DNA from: Pseudomonadota bacterium
Lineage (GTDB): Bacteria; Pseudomonadota; Alphaproteobacteria; Rhizobiales; Rhizobiaceae
NCBI GenBank assembly: GCA_023433855.1
Contig: JAEYTV010000491.1
Location: forward strand, 1 to 7,119
DNA length: 7,119 nucleotides
Direction of reading: 5' to 3'
Shown here in pieces: positions 1 to 7,119 of this stretch. How positions within the stretch are numbered: the stretch's first letter is position 1; the number at the start of each line of letters is the position of its first letter. The notes under the pieces were generated by a model that saw nothing but the letters and a program-made list of their open reading frames with translations, had not been told where the DNA came from and ran no database searches. Position numbers and translations under genes: made by a program.

Positions 1-660
1 CTGCACAACCACCCGATGCGCCAGGACCTCGTGGTCGGTGACGGTCACGTCCACCATGTTGCCGATTTCGATCCCGTCGCCATGAAAATGGAAGCCCGGC
101 TGCTTCTCGACTGGTACCTGCCCTGGAAGCGCGAGACGCCGGCGACGGATCGAGAGCGCGCTGATTATCTGTCGGTCTGGGACGGCCTTATCCGCGAGCT
201 CGACGGCGCGGAAAAGAACCTGCTGCTGCGGGACTTCCATTCACCCAATATTATCTGGCGACCACAGGAATCCGGCGTCCGGCGCGTTGGCCTCATCGAC
301 TTTCAGGATTCGATGATCGGCCCAACGGCCTACGATCTTGCCTCGCTGGTACAGGATGCGCGGGTGGATATTCCCGACGGACTTGCCCGGCAGATGATGA
401 CCGACTACGTGGCACTCCGCCGCTCGCTCGGTCCCTTCGATGAAGCCGCCTTCATGAAGGCCTGGTCGATCATGGCGGCGCAGCGCAACTGCAAGCTTGC
501 CGGCCTCTGGGTGCGGCTCCTGCAGCGCGACGGCAAGCCCGGTTATCTGCAGCATATGCCGCGAACCCTACGTTATCTTTCCACGGCGCTCCGCCACGAA
601 GCGCTCGCCCCCTTGCGCGATTGGTGCCGGCGGGCTGGAATAGCCCTTCCCGAATCATAA
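1..660 (+). CDS. amgK: AmgK-like sugar kinase (APH-family phosphotransferase), C-terminal part, 5' end outside window
   Basis: This is the last 219 codons of an aminoglycoside-phosphotransferase-fold kinase. The frame is open from base 1, so the ATG at 16 is internal and the true start lies upstream. The catalytic loop LLLRDFHSPN holds the catalytic Asp (codon 232-234) and the metal-binding Asn (247-249). The usual first His of the HxD motif is Leu here. The DFG-like LIDFQDSMIGP supplies the second metal Asp (298-300) and is followed by YDLASLVQDAR, a pattern I associate with AmgK/YihE-like kinases. By family, AmgK phosphorylates N-acetylmuramate or N-acetylglucosamine at C1 in the cytoplasm for peptidoglycan recycling; the MurU-like gene 12 bases downstream supports that role. 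In Rhizobiaceae this kinase is commonly fused behind a TsaE (t6A tRNA ATPase) domain, which would lie off-window and cannot be seen. It could instead be another small-molecule kinase. The fold is certain and the substrate is inferred. Confidence 0.85.
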   Translation: MHNHPMRQDLVVGDGHVHHVADFDPVAMKMEARLLLDWYLPWKRETPATDRERADYLSVWDGLIRELDGAEKNLLLRDFHSPNIIWRPQESGVRRVGLIDFQDSMIGPTAYDLASLVQDARVDIPDGLARQMMTDYVALRRSLGPFDEAAFMKAWSIMAAQRNCKLAGLWVRLLQRDGKPGYLQHMPRTLRYLSTALRHEALAPLRDWCRRAGIALPES

Positions 661-672
661 GTATCGAGTTCG

Positions 673-1404
673 ATGATCATCAAGGAAGCTATGGTTCTGG
701 CCGCGGGTCTTGGCACCCGCATGCGCCCGATCACCAATACGATGCCGAAGCCGCTGGTAAAGATCGCGGGCAAGCCGATGATCGACTACGTTCTCGACTC
801 CCTCGCCCAGGCGGGCGTCGAGCGGGCAGCGGTCAACGTGCATCATTTCGCCGATCAGATGGAAGACCATCTGAAATCCTATGGCGGCCTCGATATCCTG
901 ATCTCCGATGAGCGCGACGCTTTGTTGGACAATGGCGGCGGAATCGTGAAAGGCCTGAGGCTGCTCGGCCGCGACGCCATCTTCGTCATGAATGCCGATC
1001 TCTTCTGGGTGGGAGAGAAACCGGGGCAGCCGAGCAATCTCGAGCGGTTAGCCGGGTTCTTCGATCCCGACCGGATGGACATGGCGATGCTGTGCGTGCG
1101 CATCGACGATACCACCGGCCATAATGGCATCAACGATTTCAGCATGGCGCCCGACGGCCGCCTGGCTCGCTACCGAGATGACAAGTCCAATCCCGTCGTC
1201 TATGCTGGCGCATTCGCCATGAAGCCGGAATTCCTGGACGACGCACCGCGTGACCCGTTCAACATCAACACCTATTTCGACAAGGCGATCGCACGCGGCC
1301 GACTTTTCGGCATGATGATGGATGGCCATTGGCTGACTGTCGGTACGCCCGAAGCGATCGGCGAAGCGGAGGAGACGATCCGGCGGTTGCGGGTGTCGGC
1401 GTGA
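673..1404 (+). CDS. murU: MurU-like N-acetylmuramate-1-phosphate uridylyltransferase (nucleotidyltransferase family)
   Basis: This 243-residue protein has the N-terminal signature of sugar-phosphate nucleotidyltransferases: LAAGLGTRMRP (residues 9-19), then PKPL (25-28) and GKP (33-35). This is the nucleotide-binding loop with the Arg and Lys that contact the triphosphate. NADLFW (107-112) supplies the Mg-binding Asp109. The C-terminal segment WLTVGTPEAI carries Thr222 where RmlA-type enzymes have a second metal Asp. There is no left-handed beta-helix acyltransferase domain, so this is not a GlmU. MurU makes UDP-MurNAc from UTP and MurNAc-1-phosphate, the step after AmgK, and the adjacent kinase fits this. 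ATG 673 has only a weak GAG upstream. An in-frame ATG at 691, preceded by AAGGAAG, would give MVLAAG as the start; 673 is preferred because known MurU proteins have a few residues before that Met. Another sugar-1-phosphate nucleotidyltransferase such as a mannose-1-phosphate guanylyltransferase is possible, but context favours MurU. Confidence 0.85.
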   Translation: MIIKEAMVLAAGLGTRMRPITNTMPKPLVKIAGKPMIDYVLDSLAQAGVERAAVNVHHFADQMEDHLKSYGGLDILISDERDALLDNGGGIVKGLRLLGRDAIFVMNADLFWVGEKPGQPSNLERLAGFFDPDRMDMAMLCVRIDDTTGHNGINDFSMAPDGRLARYRDDKSNPVVYAGAFAMKPEFLDDAPRDPFNINTYFDKAIARGRLFGMMMDGHWLTVGTPEAIGEAEETIRRLRVSA

Positions 1405-1408
1405 CCTG

Positions 1409-4400
1409 ATGACCGTCCCAGGAAGAAACCCCGCGCGCGTCTTCACCATCCCACCCGGAGCGCCATTTCTCAACACCCTTGCCACGAGCCTCTGCCGGGG
1501 CCAGCTGGACGAGAACTTCCGTTACGACGAGAACGATCCCCTCTCGCTTGCCGACGTGACGATCTTCGTGCCTACCCGACGCGCCGCCCGTGTGCTGCGT
1601 TCGGAATTCGTCGAACTGCTCGGCGGGCGCTCGGCCATCCTGCCGGTCATCCGCCCGCTTGGTGAAACCGATGACGACAGCGGTTACTTCGATCTGGTGG
1701 CGCCGGAAGAGATGGACCTTGCTCTTCCGATCAGTGGTACAGCCCGCCTGCTGGAACTCGGCCGGCTGATTCTTGCCTGGCGTAACCGGCTCCCCAAGGT
1801 CGTGCTGGACATCCACTCCCAATCGCCTCTGGTCGCTCCCGCCAGCCCGGCTGATGCGATCTGGCTTGCCCGGTCGCTCGCCGAACTGATCGACTCGATC
1901 GACACGGAAGAACGCAGCTGGGAGGATCTCGGAAAACTCAACACCGGCGAGCATGCGCTCTGGTGGCAGCTGACGGCCGAATTCCTGGCGATTGCCAGCG
2001 CCTTCTGGCCGGCGAGGCTTGATGAACTGCGCCGGTCTTCGCCGGCCAAACACCAGGCAGCCATTCTGCGAGCTGAGGCTCGCCGCATCTCCGGCAGGGC
2101 ACACAAGGGACCGGTCATCGTCGCAGGCTCCACCGGTTCCGTACCGGCAGCCGCAGATCTGATCGCAACCATCTCCAAACTGCCTAACGGAACCATTGTC
2201 CTCCCCGGCCTTGATCTTTCCATGACAACCGATCAATGGGCTATGATCGGCGAAGAGGCCGTCGCCGGCCGGATCGAACCCGTCGGCCGCAGTCATCCCC
2301 AGTTCGGCCTCTTCCGGCTGCTGCAGAAGCTTGGCATGACTCGCGAAGATGTTGCCGTAGTGGGAGAGGTTGCCGATGATCTGGCTTTCCGTGCTGCCGC
2401 AATTTCACAGGCACTCGTTCCGGCCAAGGCGACTGATCACTGGAAGGCTTGGCGTGACGCAGTCGATCCGGCCCTTCTGGCCAAGGCATTTGCCGATGTC
2501 TGCCTGATCGAATCCTCCAATGAACGAGAGGAGGCCGTGGCGATCGCGATCGCGCTGCGCCTGGCGCTGGAGCAGCCCGGAGCGGCCGGCGGCGAAGCAC
2601 GTGCGGCCCTGATTACGCCCGATCGCGCGCTGGCCCGCCGAGTGATGGCCGAACTTGCCCGGTTTGGTGTGGTCGCAGACGATTCGGCAGGTTCGCCGCT
2701 TTCCGGCACCTTGCAAGGAACGCTGATCCAACTGCTTCTGGAAGCCACGTTGCGTCCCGGCGACCCGGTGGCGATCGTCTCACTGATGAAGCATCCGCTC
2801 CTGCGGCTCGGCCTGCCGGCTCCGGAGTTGCAGTCGGCCGTCGAAGCACTCGAGGTGCTGGCATTGCGCGGCGGTATCGGCGACCTGGATATCGGTGCCT
2901 TGGAGCCGGTTCTAGAAACCCAGCTCGCCAGGCAGCTCGAAGACAGGCACACTCCCCAATGGCGGCAATCGCTGCCGGAGGATTCCGCCGAGAAGGCCCG
3001 TGATCTCGCCCGAAGACTGGCGAGAGCGGTCGAGCCGCTGGTTCCAGTGCTTGTCCGCCGCCGCCCGGACGGGCGCGGGCTGACATCGAAGCTGACGCTG
3101 GACGACTGGGCCGAACGCACCGGCCGCGCGCTTGAGGCCCTTTGCCTCGACGAGGGGGGAGACCTGGCGTCGCTCTGGTCGGGCGAAGCCGGCGAGCGGC
3201 TGGCCGGCCTGCTGTCGGAGGTCATGGAGACCGACGGCCAGATGGAGGCCGACGGGCCGCAATGGATCGATATCGTCATGGCGCTGACCACCGGCGAGTC
3301 CGTCAAGCCCCGTTCACTCAGCCATCCGCGTGTCTTCATCTTCGGCACGCTCGAAGCGCGGCTGCAGAGCGTCGACACCATGATCCTTGGGGGCCTCAAC
3401 GAAGGCTCCTGGCCCAGCCAGACGGTCAACAACCCGTTCCTCTCGCGCACGATGAAGACCGACATGGGTCTCGAGCCGCCGGAACGGCGGATAGGACAGC
3501 TTGCCCACGACTTCGAAATGGCCTGCGGGACCCGGCATCTGATCCTGTCGCGCTCGTTGCGAAAAGGCTCGACGCCGACAGTCGCGTCGCGGTGGCTGCA
3601 AAGGTTGCTGGCTCTCGGTGGAAAGCGGTTTGCAGACGAACTCAAGGAGCGTGGCGAACACTATCGGGCTTGGGCATCTGCCATCGATGTCGGGGAGAAC
3701 CAGCCGGGTGCCAAACGCCCTGCCCCCAAACCACCCGCGGATACGCAGCCGACGAAGTATTCCTTCAGCGAAGTGGGACGGCTGCGCCGCGACCCCTATT
3801 CCATCTATGCGCGACGCATCCTGAAGCTCGATCCGCTCGATCCGTTCAACCGCGATCCCGGTGCCTCCGAACGCGGCACGCTCTATCACGCCATCATCGA
3901 CCGCTATACGCGGGAAGGCCACAAGGCCGGATCGCCGGCAGCCAGGGACGCGATGCGGCGGATCACCGAGGAACTGTTCGACGCCGAACAATTGCCGCCG
4001 CATATCGACCGCGTCTGGCGGCCGCGCTTCATCGAGGTCGCCCGAGCGTTTCTTGATTGGGAGGAGAAACGCGCGCCGGACATCCGAAGCACCGCGACTG
4101 AAGTCGGCGCCGGGTTCGAGGTGGAAGCCGCGGGCATCCGCGTCACCGGCATTGCGGACCGCATCGACCTCAGGGGATCGGGTGAGGCGGATCTCGTCGA
4201 CTACAAGACCGGCCTGAGCCCATCGGTTTCGCAGGCGCGCGCTCTTCTCGATCCCCAGCTCGCCCTCGAGGCCGCCGCCCTGAAGGCCGGAGCCTTCCGC
4301 GACATGGGTGCACAGCAGCCCGGCGATCTCATCTATGTCCGGCTTCGCCCCGGCGATCGCTTCCGCGCCGAAAAGGTCAATAACGAGGGGGCCAGTGCGA

Positions 4401-4618
4401 CAGCCAAGCGCCAACCGAAATCCGCTCTCGATCTCGCGCAGGAGTCTCTCGACCAGCTCACGCGGTTCGTCGTCACCCTGCGCAGCGGGCAAGCCGGCTT
4501 TGCGTCTCGTCTCGTGCCGATGATGCAAAGCGATTTCGGCGGCGAATACGATCATCTGGCGCGTGTGGCCGAGTGGTCGACAGCCGACGACGAGGGGGAG
4601 GCCGAGGCCGATGAATGA
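1409..4618 (+). CDS. addB: Double-strand break repair protein AddB (helicase-like scaffold plus RecB-type nuclease)
   Basis: At 1069 residues this has the usual length for alphaproteobacterial AddB. The N-terminus VFTIPPGAPFLNTLA occupies the Walker A position but lacks GxGKT, so this half should not bind ATP as a motor. Further family landmarks are FVPTRRAARVLR, IRPLG, VAGSTGS (near 240), LPGLD, GTLEARLQSVD (from 646) and GLNEGSWP (662-669). A Pro/Lys-rich linker (763-781) leads to a C-terminal PD-(D/E)XK nuclease: H827 in GTLYHAIID, D917 in GIADRID, D931 and K933 in DYKTG, and Q950 in the QxxxY-like motif (Glu954 instead of Tyr). These match the RecB H/D/D/K active site, so nuclease activity is expected. 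The four cysteines of Fe-S AddB proteins are absent. The partner AddA follows with an 8-base overlap; together they resect DNA ends in the cytoplasm to load RecA. The start is 4 bases after the murU stop with no clear ribosome binding site, suggesting coupling. Confidence 0.97.
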   Translation: MTVPGRNPARVFTIPPGAPFLNTLATSLCRGQLDENFRYDENDPLSLADVTIFVPTRRAARVLRSEFVELLGGRSAILPVIRPLGETDDDSGYFDLVAPEEMDLALPISGTARLLELGRLILAWRNRLPKVVLDIHSQSPLVAPASPADAIWLARSLAELIDSIDTEERSWEDLGKLNTGEHALWWQLTAEFLAIASAFWPARLDELRRSSPAKHQAAILRAEARRISGRAHKGPVIVAGSTGSVPAAADLIATISKLPNGTIVLPGLDLSMTTDQWAMIGEEAVAGRIEPVGRSHPQFGLFRLLQKLGMTREDVAVVGEVADDLAFRAAAISQALVPAKATDHWKAWRDAVDPALLAKAFADVCLIESSNEREEAVAIAIALRLALEQPGAAGGEARAALITPDRALARRVMAELARFGVVADDSAGSPLSGTLQGTLIQLLLEATLRPGDPVAIVSLMKHPLLRLGLPAPELQSAVEALEVLALRGGIGDLDIGALEPVLETQLARQLEDRHTPQWRQSLPEDSAEKARDLARRLARAVEPLVPVLVRRRPDGRGLTSKLTLDDWAERTGRALEALCLDEGGDLASLWSGEAGERLAGLLSEVMETDGQMEADGPQWIDIVMALTTGESVKPRSLSHPRVFIFGTLEARLQSVDTMILGGLNEGSWPSQTVNNPFLSRTMKTDMGLEPPERRIGQLAHDFEMACGTRHLILSRSLRKGSTPTVASRWLQRLLALGGKRFADELKERGEHYRAWASAIDVGENQPGAKRPAPKPPADTQPTKYSFSEVGRLRRDPYSIYARRILKLDPLDPFNRDPGASERGTLYHAIIDRYTREGHKAGSPAARDAMRRITEELFDAEQLPPHIDRVWRPRFIEVARAFLDWEEKRAPDIRSTATEVGAGFEVEAAGIRVTGIADRIDLRGSGEADLVDYKTGLSPSVSQARALLDPQLALEAAALKAGAFRDMGAQQPGDLIYVRLRPGDRFRAEKVNNEGASATAKRQPKSALDLAQESLDQLTRFVVTLRSGQAGFASRLVPMMQSDFGGEYDHLARVAEWSTADDEGEAEADE
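4594..4601 (+). promoter_or_regulatory. Ribosome binding site of addA inside the end of addB
   Basis: GGGGGAGG lies 9 bases before the addA ATG at 4611, and a second GAGG (4604-4607) lies only 3 bases before it. It decides the addA start, because the nearby ATG at 4615 is in another frame and GTG/TTG alternatives lack such a motif. The same bases encode part of the acidic AddB tail. Confidence 0.7.
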
Positions 4619-7119
4619 GCATCGCCTGACCGAACTTCCAGAAAGCGACGATCCGATCCGATGGATCGACTGGACCACCGTGCAGCAATCGCTGGCGTCG
4701 GACCCGCGCAGTTCCGCCTGGGTTTCGGCCAATGCCGGCTCGGGCAAGACGCATGTCCTGACACAGCGGGTCATCCGCCTGCTGCTTTCCGGCAGCCGCC
4801 CTTCCTCGATCCTCTGCCTCACCTATACGAAGGCTGCGGCTTCCGAGATGTCGAACCGCGTCTTCCAGCGGCTGTCGGAATGGACGGTACTGTCCGATGA
4901 CGAGTTGCGGCAGAGGATCAAGGACATCGAGGGCGCCGAACCGGATACTCTCAAATTGGCCGAGGCGCGGCGGCTATTCGCGAAGGCGCTCGAGACGCCG
5001 GGCGGGCTGAAGATCCAGACGATCCACGCCTTCTGTGAAGCCCTGCTCCACCAGTTCCCCCTGGAGGCCAACGTGGCGGGCCATTTTTCGGTGCTGGACG
5101 AGCGCGCTGCGTCCGCGCTGCTTGCCGAAGCGCGCCGTTCGCTGCTGACAGCCACATCAGCTGAGGAGGATCCAGCGCTCGCCGAGGCGTTCGCGCATGT
5201 CCTCGACCTGGGCGACGAGTTCGGGCTTGAGACCCTCCTCTCCGACATCATCGCCAATCGCACCGCCATCCGCCGATTCGCCGCGCATGCCGAGCGGAAT
5301 GGCGGCATCGGGGTCGAGTTGAAACGGGTTCTCGGCCTGGGGGCCGCCGACACCGAGGAGAGTATCGCAGCCGGCTATTGGCCTTTGCCTGAGCTCTCCG
5401 GGCTGACGCTCGACCTCTACCTGTCGCTTGCGGATCAAAGAGGAGGCTCCAAGGTCGCGGACGTCGCCTATGGCTTGCGCTCTGTGATGCGCGAGCCGGA
5501 TGTCTTCAAGCGCGCGCAGCAGTTGGACCAGATCTTCCTCACCCGCGAAGGCAAGCCGAAGGCAGACTCATCGCTGGTCGCCAAGGCCATGATGACTGCG
5601 GCGCCGGAACTCGCTCGGACAATCGATGCCGCCCGCGCCCATGTCGTCGCCTGCCGCGACCGGCTACGGCTGTTCCGGATGTTTTCGGCGACGAAGGCGG
5701 CGCTGACGCTCGCCGAGCGCCTGAACGGCGATTACGAGGAGCTGAAGAAACAGCGCAGCCTGCTCGATTTCGAGGATCTGATCGCCCGCACCGCCGATCT
5801 CCTGACCCGCGACGGCGTTAGCGCCTGGGTCCACTACAAGCTCGACCAGGGCATCGATCACATCCTCGTAGACGAGGCGCAGGATACAAGCCCGATTCAG
5901 TGGGCGGTGATCAAGTCGCTCGCCGAGGATTTCTATTCAGGCTCCAGTGCACGCGAGACCCGTCGCACGGTGTTTGCGGTCGGTGACGAAAAACAGTCCA
6001 TCTATTCCTTCCAGGGAGCCCGGCCGGAGCGGTTCGCCGAGGAACGGAGCGAAACCGAAAAGCGGGTGCGAGCAAGTGGCCAGGCCTTTCATCCGGTCCG
6101 GCTGCCGCTGTCCTTCCGGTCCACCGCCGATGTGCTTGCCGCGGTCGACCGGGTGTTCTCGCTGGAGGAAAATGCGCGGGGACTGAGCGCCACCGGCGAT
6201 CCTGTGCAGCACCGCTCCAACCGCATCGGCCACCCAGGCGCCGTCGATCTCTGGGATGTGGTGGTGCCGGAAATCTCCGAGCAGGAAGAAGACTGGACCG
6301 CTCCCTTCGATTCAACGCCCGACAAGGCGCCTTCGGCAATCCTCGCCACCCGCATTGCCAATCGCATCGACGAGATGATCGGCAAGGAGACCGTCATCGA
6401 AAAAGGAATCGAACGACCGATCGAGGCGGGTGACATTCTCGTCCTCGTACGAAAGCGCGATGCCTTTGTGAATGCATTGACCCGAGCGCTGAAACGGCGC
6501 GACAACATTCCGGTCGCCGGTGCCGACAGACTGCGCCTGACAAGCCATATCGCCGTGCAGGACCTCCTGGCACTCGGTCGCTTCCTGCTTCTGCCGCAGG
6601 ACGACCTTTCGCTGGCGTCCCTCCTGAAAAGCCCGCTCTTCAACCTGTCGGAGGAAGACGTGTTCGAGGTTGCGGCCCTCAGGACCGAGAAGAACAGCGC
6701 CTGGGTCCAGCTCAACCGTCTTGCCGAAGAACAGCCGCTTCGTTTTCGTGACGCCGCGGAGCGGCTGCAACATCTTCTGCAACTATCGCGGCAGGCCAGC
6801 CCGCACGATCTGTTTGCCCGGATTCTGGGCCAGTATGGTGGGCGGCGCAAATTCCTTGGCCGCCTCGGGAGCGAAGCTGGCGACATCCTGGACGAATTCC
6901 TCACCTTCGCCCTCGACCACGAAACGAGGGGTCTGCCGGGGCTGCAGGCCTTCATCTCCACCCTCGAAATAGAATCGCCGGAAGTCAAACGCGAGCAGGA
7001 TGCCGGCCGCAACGAAGTCCGGATCATGACGGTACATGCCTCCAAGGGTCTCGAGGCGCCGGTCGTTTTCCTCGTCGATAGCGGTTCGAAGGCATTTATC
7101 TCGTCGCACGTCGCGAGAC
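4611..7119 (+). CDS. addA: Double-strand break repair helicase AddA, N-terminal 836 residues, 3' end outside window
   Basis: This is an uninterrupted frame of 836 codons that runs off the right edge. The start ATG overlaps the addB stop (ATGAATGA) and has a good upstream ribosome binding site. Superfamily 1A (UvrD/RecB-like) helicase motifs appear in order: Q-motif region near Gln26; Walker A AGSGKT with Lys46; motif Ia LTYTKAAASEM (70-80); motif Ic QTIHAFC (136-142); Walker B DEAQD (421-425); motif III GDEKQSIY (458-465); motif IV LSFRS with Arg503; motif V TVHASKGLE (807-815). Motif VI and the C-terminal RecB-type nuclease domain should lie in the roughly 340 residues beyond the window, judging from the usual alphaproteobacterial AddA length of about 1,150-1,200. 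AddA is the ATP-driven 3'-5' motor and one of two nucleases of the AddAB complex, which acts on double-strand DNA ends before RecA-mediated recombination. No frameshift or missing key residue is seen in the visible part. Confidence 0.98.
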   Translation, partial: MNEHRLTELPESDDPIRWIDWTTVQQSLASDPRSSAWVSANAGSGKTHVLTQRVIRLLLSGSRPSSILCLTYTKAAASEMSNRVFQRLSEWTVLSDDELRQRIKDIEGAEPDTLKLAEARRLFAKALETPGGLKIQTIHAFCEALLHQFPLEANVAGHFSVLDERAASALLAEARRSLLTATSAEEDPALAEAFAHVLDLGDEFGLETLLSDIIANRTAIRRFAAHAERNGGIGVELKRVLGLGAADTEESIAAGYWPLPELSGLTLDLYLSLADQRGGSKVADVAYGLRSVMREPDVFKRAQQLDQIFLTREGKPKADSSLVAKAMMTAAPELARTIDAARAHVVACRDRLRLFRMFSATKAALTLAERLNGDYEELKKQRSLLDFEDLIARTADLLTRDGVSAWVHYKLDQGIDHILVDEAQDTSPIQWAVIKSLAEDFYSGSSARETRRTVFAVGDEKQSIYSFQGARPERFAEERSETEKRVRASGQAFHPVRLPLSFRSTADVLAAVDRVFSLEENARGLSATGDPVQHRSNRIGHPGAVDLWDVVVPEISEQEEDWTAPFDSTPDKAPSAILATRIANRIDEMIGKETVIEKGIERPIEAGDILVLVRKRDAFVNALTRALKRRDNIPVAGADRLRLTSHIAVQDLLALGRFLLLPQDDLSLASLLKSPLFNLSEEDVFEVAALRTEKNSAWVQLNRLAEEQPLRFRDAAERLQHLLQLSRQASPHDLFARILGQYGGRRKFLGRLGSEAGDILDEFLTFALDHETRGLPGLQAFISTLEIESPEVKREQDAGRNEVRIMTVHASKGLEAPVVFLVDSGSKAFISSHVAR

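Noticed and set aside
655..672. Possible terminator or promoter between the kinase and murU
   Set aside because: The 12-base gap has no hairpin, T-tract or recognisable -35/-10 pair.
1265..2296. 343-codon open frame on the - strand over murU and addB
   Set aside because: It covers the junction of two convincing + strand genes, and its own sequence shows no family motif.
2539..2555. Repeated GCGATC units containing the palindrome GCGATCGC
   Set aside because: This falls on an Ala/Ile-rich AddB helix (VAIAIAL) with ordinary codon choice. A short GC-rich palindrome inside a coding region is expected here and shows no array.
2437..3645. 402-codon open frame on the - strand inside addB
   Set aside because: The translation is a low-complexity Ser/Arg/Ala-rich shadow of addB with no domain, and no independent start signal is evident.
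3142..4056. 304-codon + strand open frame inside addB in another frame
   Set aside because: The translation is His/Arg/Pro/Gly-rich with no motif, while the addB frame here contains GLNEGSWP and the nuclease start.
3314..4822. 502-codon open frame on the - strand across addB and the start of addA
   Set aside because: It lies opposite well-supported addB/addA coding sequence. Its translation is rich in Arg, Gly, Ala and Pro with no recognisable motif, as expected for antisense frames in GC-rich DNA with few stop codons.
6089..7045. 318-codon open frame on the - strand inside addA
   Set aside because: It is Ser/Arg-rich and lies opposite the addA helicase region, whose + strand frame carries motifs IV and V. 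It is a GC-driven shadow.
1..7119. Chi-like recombination hotspots near addAB (GCTGGTGG of E. coli, AGCGG of Bacillus)
   Set aside because: I did not see the E. coli octamer. The Bacillus pentamer is too short to mean anything in GC-rich DNA, and the Chi sequence for this lineage is not known to me.

Overview
The window looks like chromosomal core sequence from an alphaproteobacterium, most likely of the Rhizobiaceae. The DNA is GC-rich, favours G/C-ending codons, and is packed on the + strand with almost no intergenic space. The gene order (AmgK-type sugar kinase, MurU-type nucleotidyltransferase, addB, addA) and the alphaproteobacterial style of AddB support this placement. It rests on protein family features and remembered gene order, not on a database search.

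Layout: (1) positions 1-660 are the 3' part of a phosphotransferase of the APH/AmgK family whose start lies upstream. (2) 673-1404 is a complete sugar-1-phosphate nucleotidyltransferase resembling MurU, 12 bases after the kinase stop. (3) 1409-4618 is a complete addB, 4 bases after murU. (4) 4611 to the window end is addA, overlapping the end of addB by 8 bases and running open off the right edge. The addA frame has no stop in the window and reads cleanly for 836 codons, from its Walker A motif to helicase motif V.

The four genes probably form one transcript with translational coupling. No promoter or terminator is visible between them. The first pair would act in the cytoplasm in cell-wall recycling: AmgK phosphorylates MurNAc at C1 and MurU makes UDP-MurNAc, a route known in Pseudomonas and Caulobacter to bypass de novo UDP-MurNAc synthesis and lower fosfomycin sensitivity. 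The second pair encodes the AddAB helicase-nuclease, which processes double-strand breaks for RecA-dependent recombination. Here AddA carries the intact ATPase motor. AddB has lost the Walker A motif and the iron-sulphur cysteines but keeps a complete-looking RecB-type nuclease site.

I found no mobile element, CRISPR array, RNA gene, phage gene or defence island. I see no evidence for a new system. The points worth checking are small: the missing Fe-S staple in AddB, a probable Asp-to-Thr change at a metal site in MurU, the coding/Shine-Dalgarno overlap at addB-addA, and the single in-frame stop between kinase and nucleotidyltransferase.
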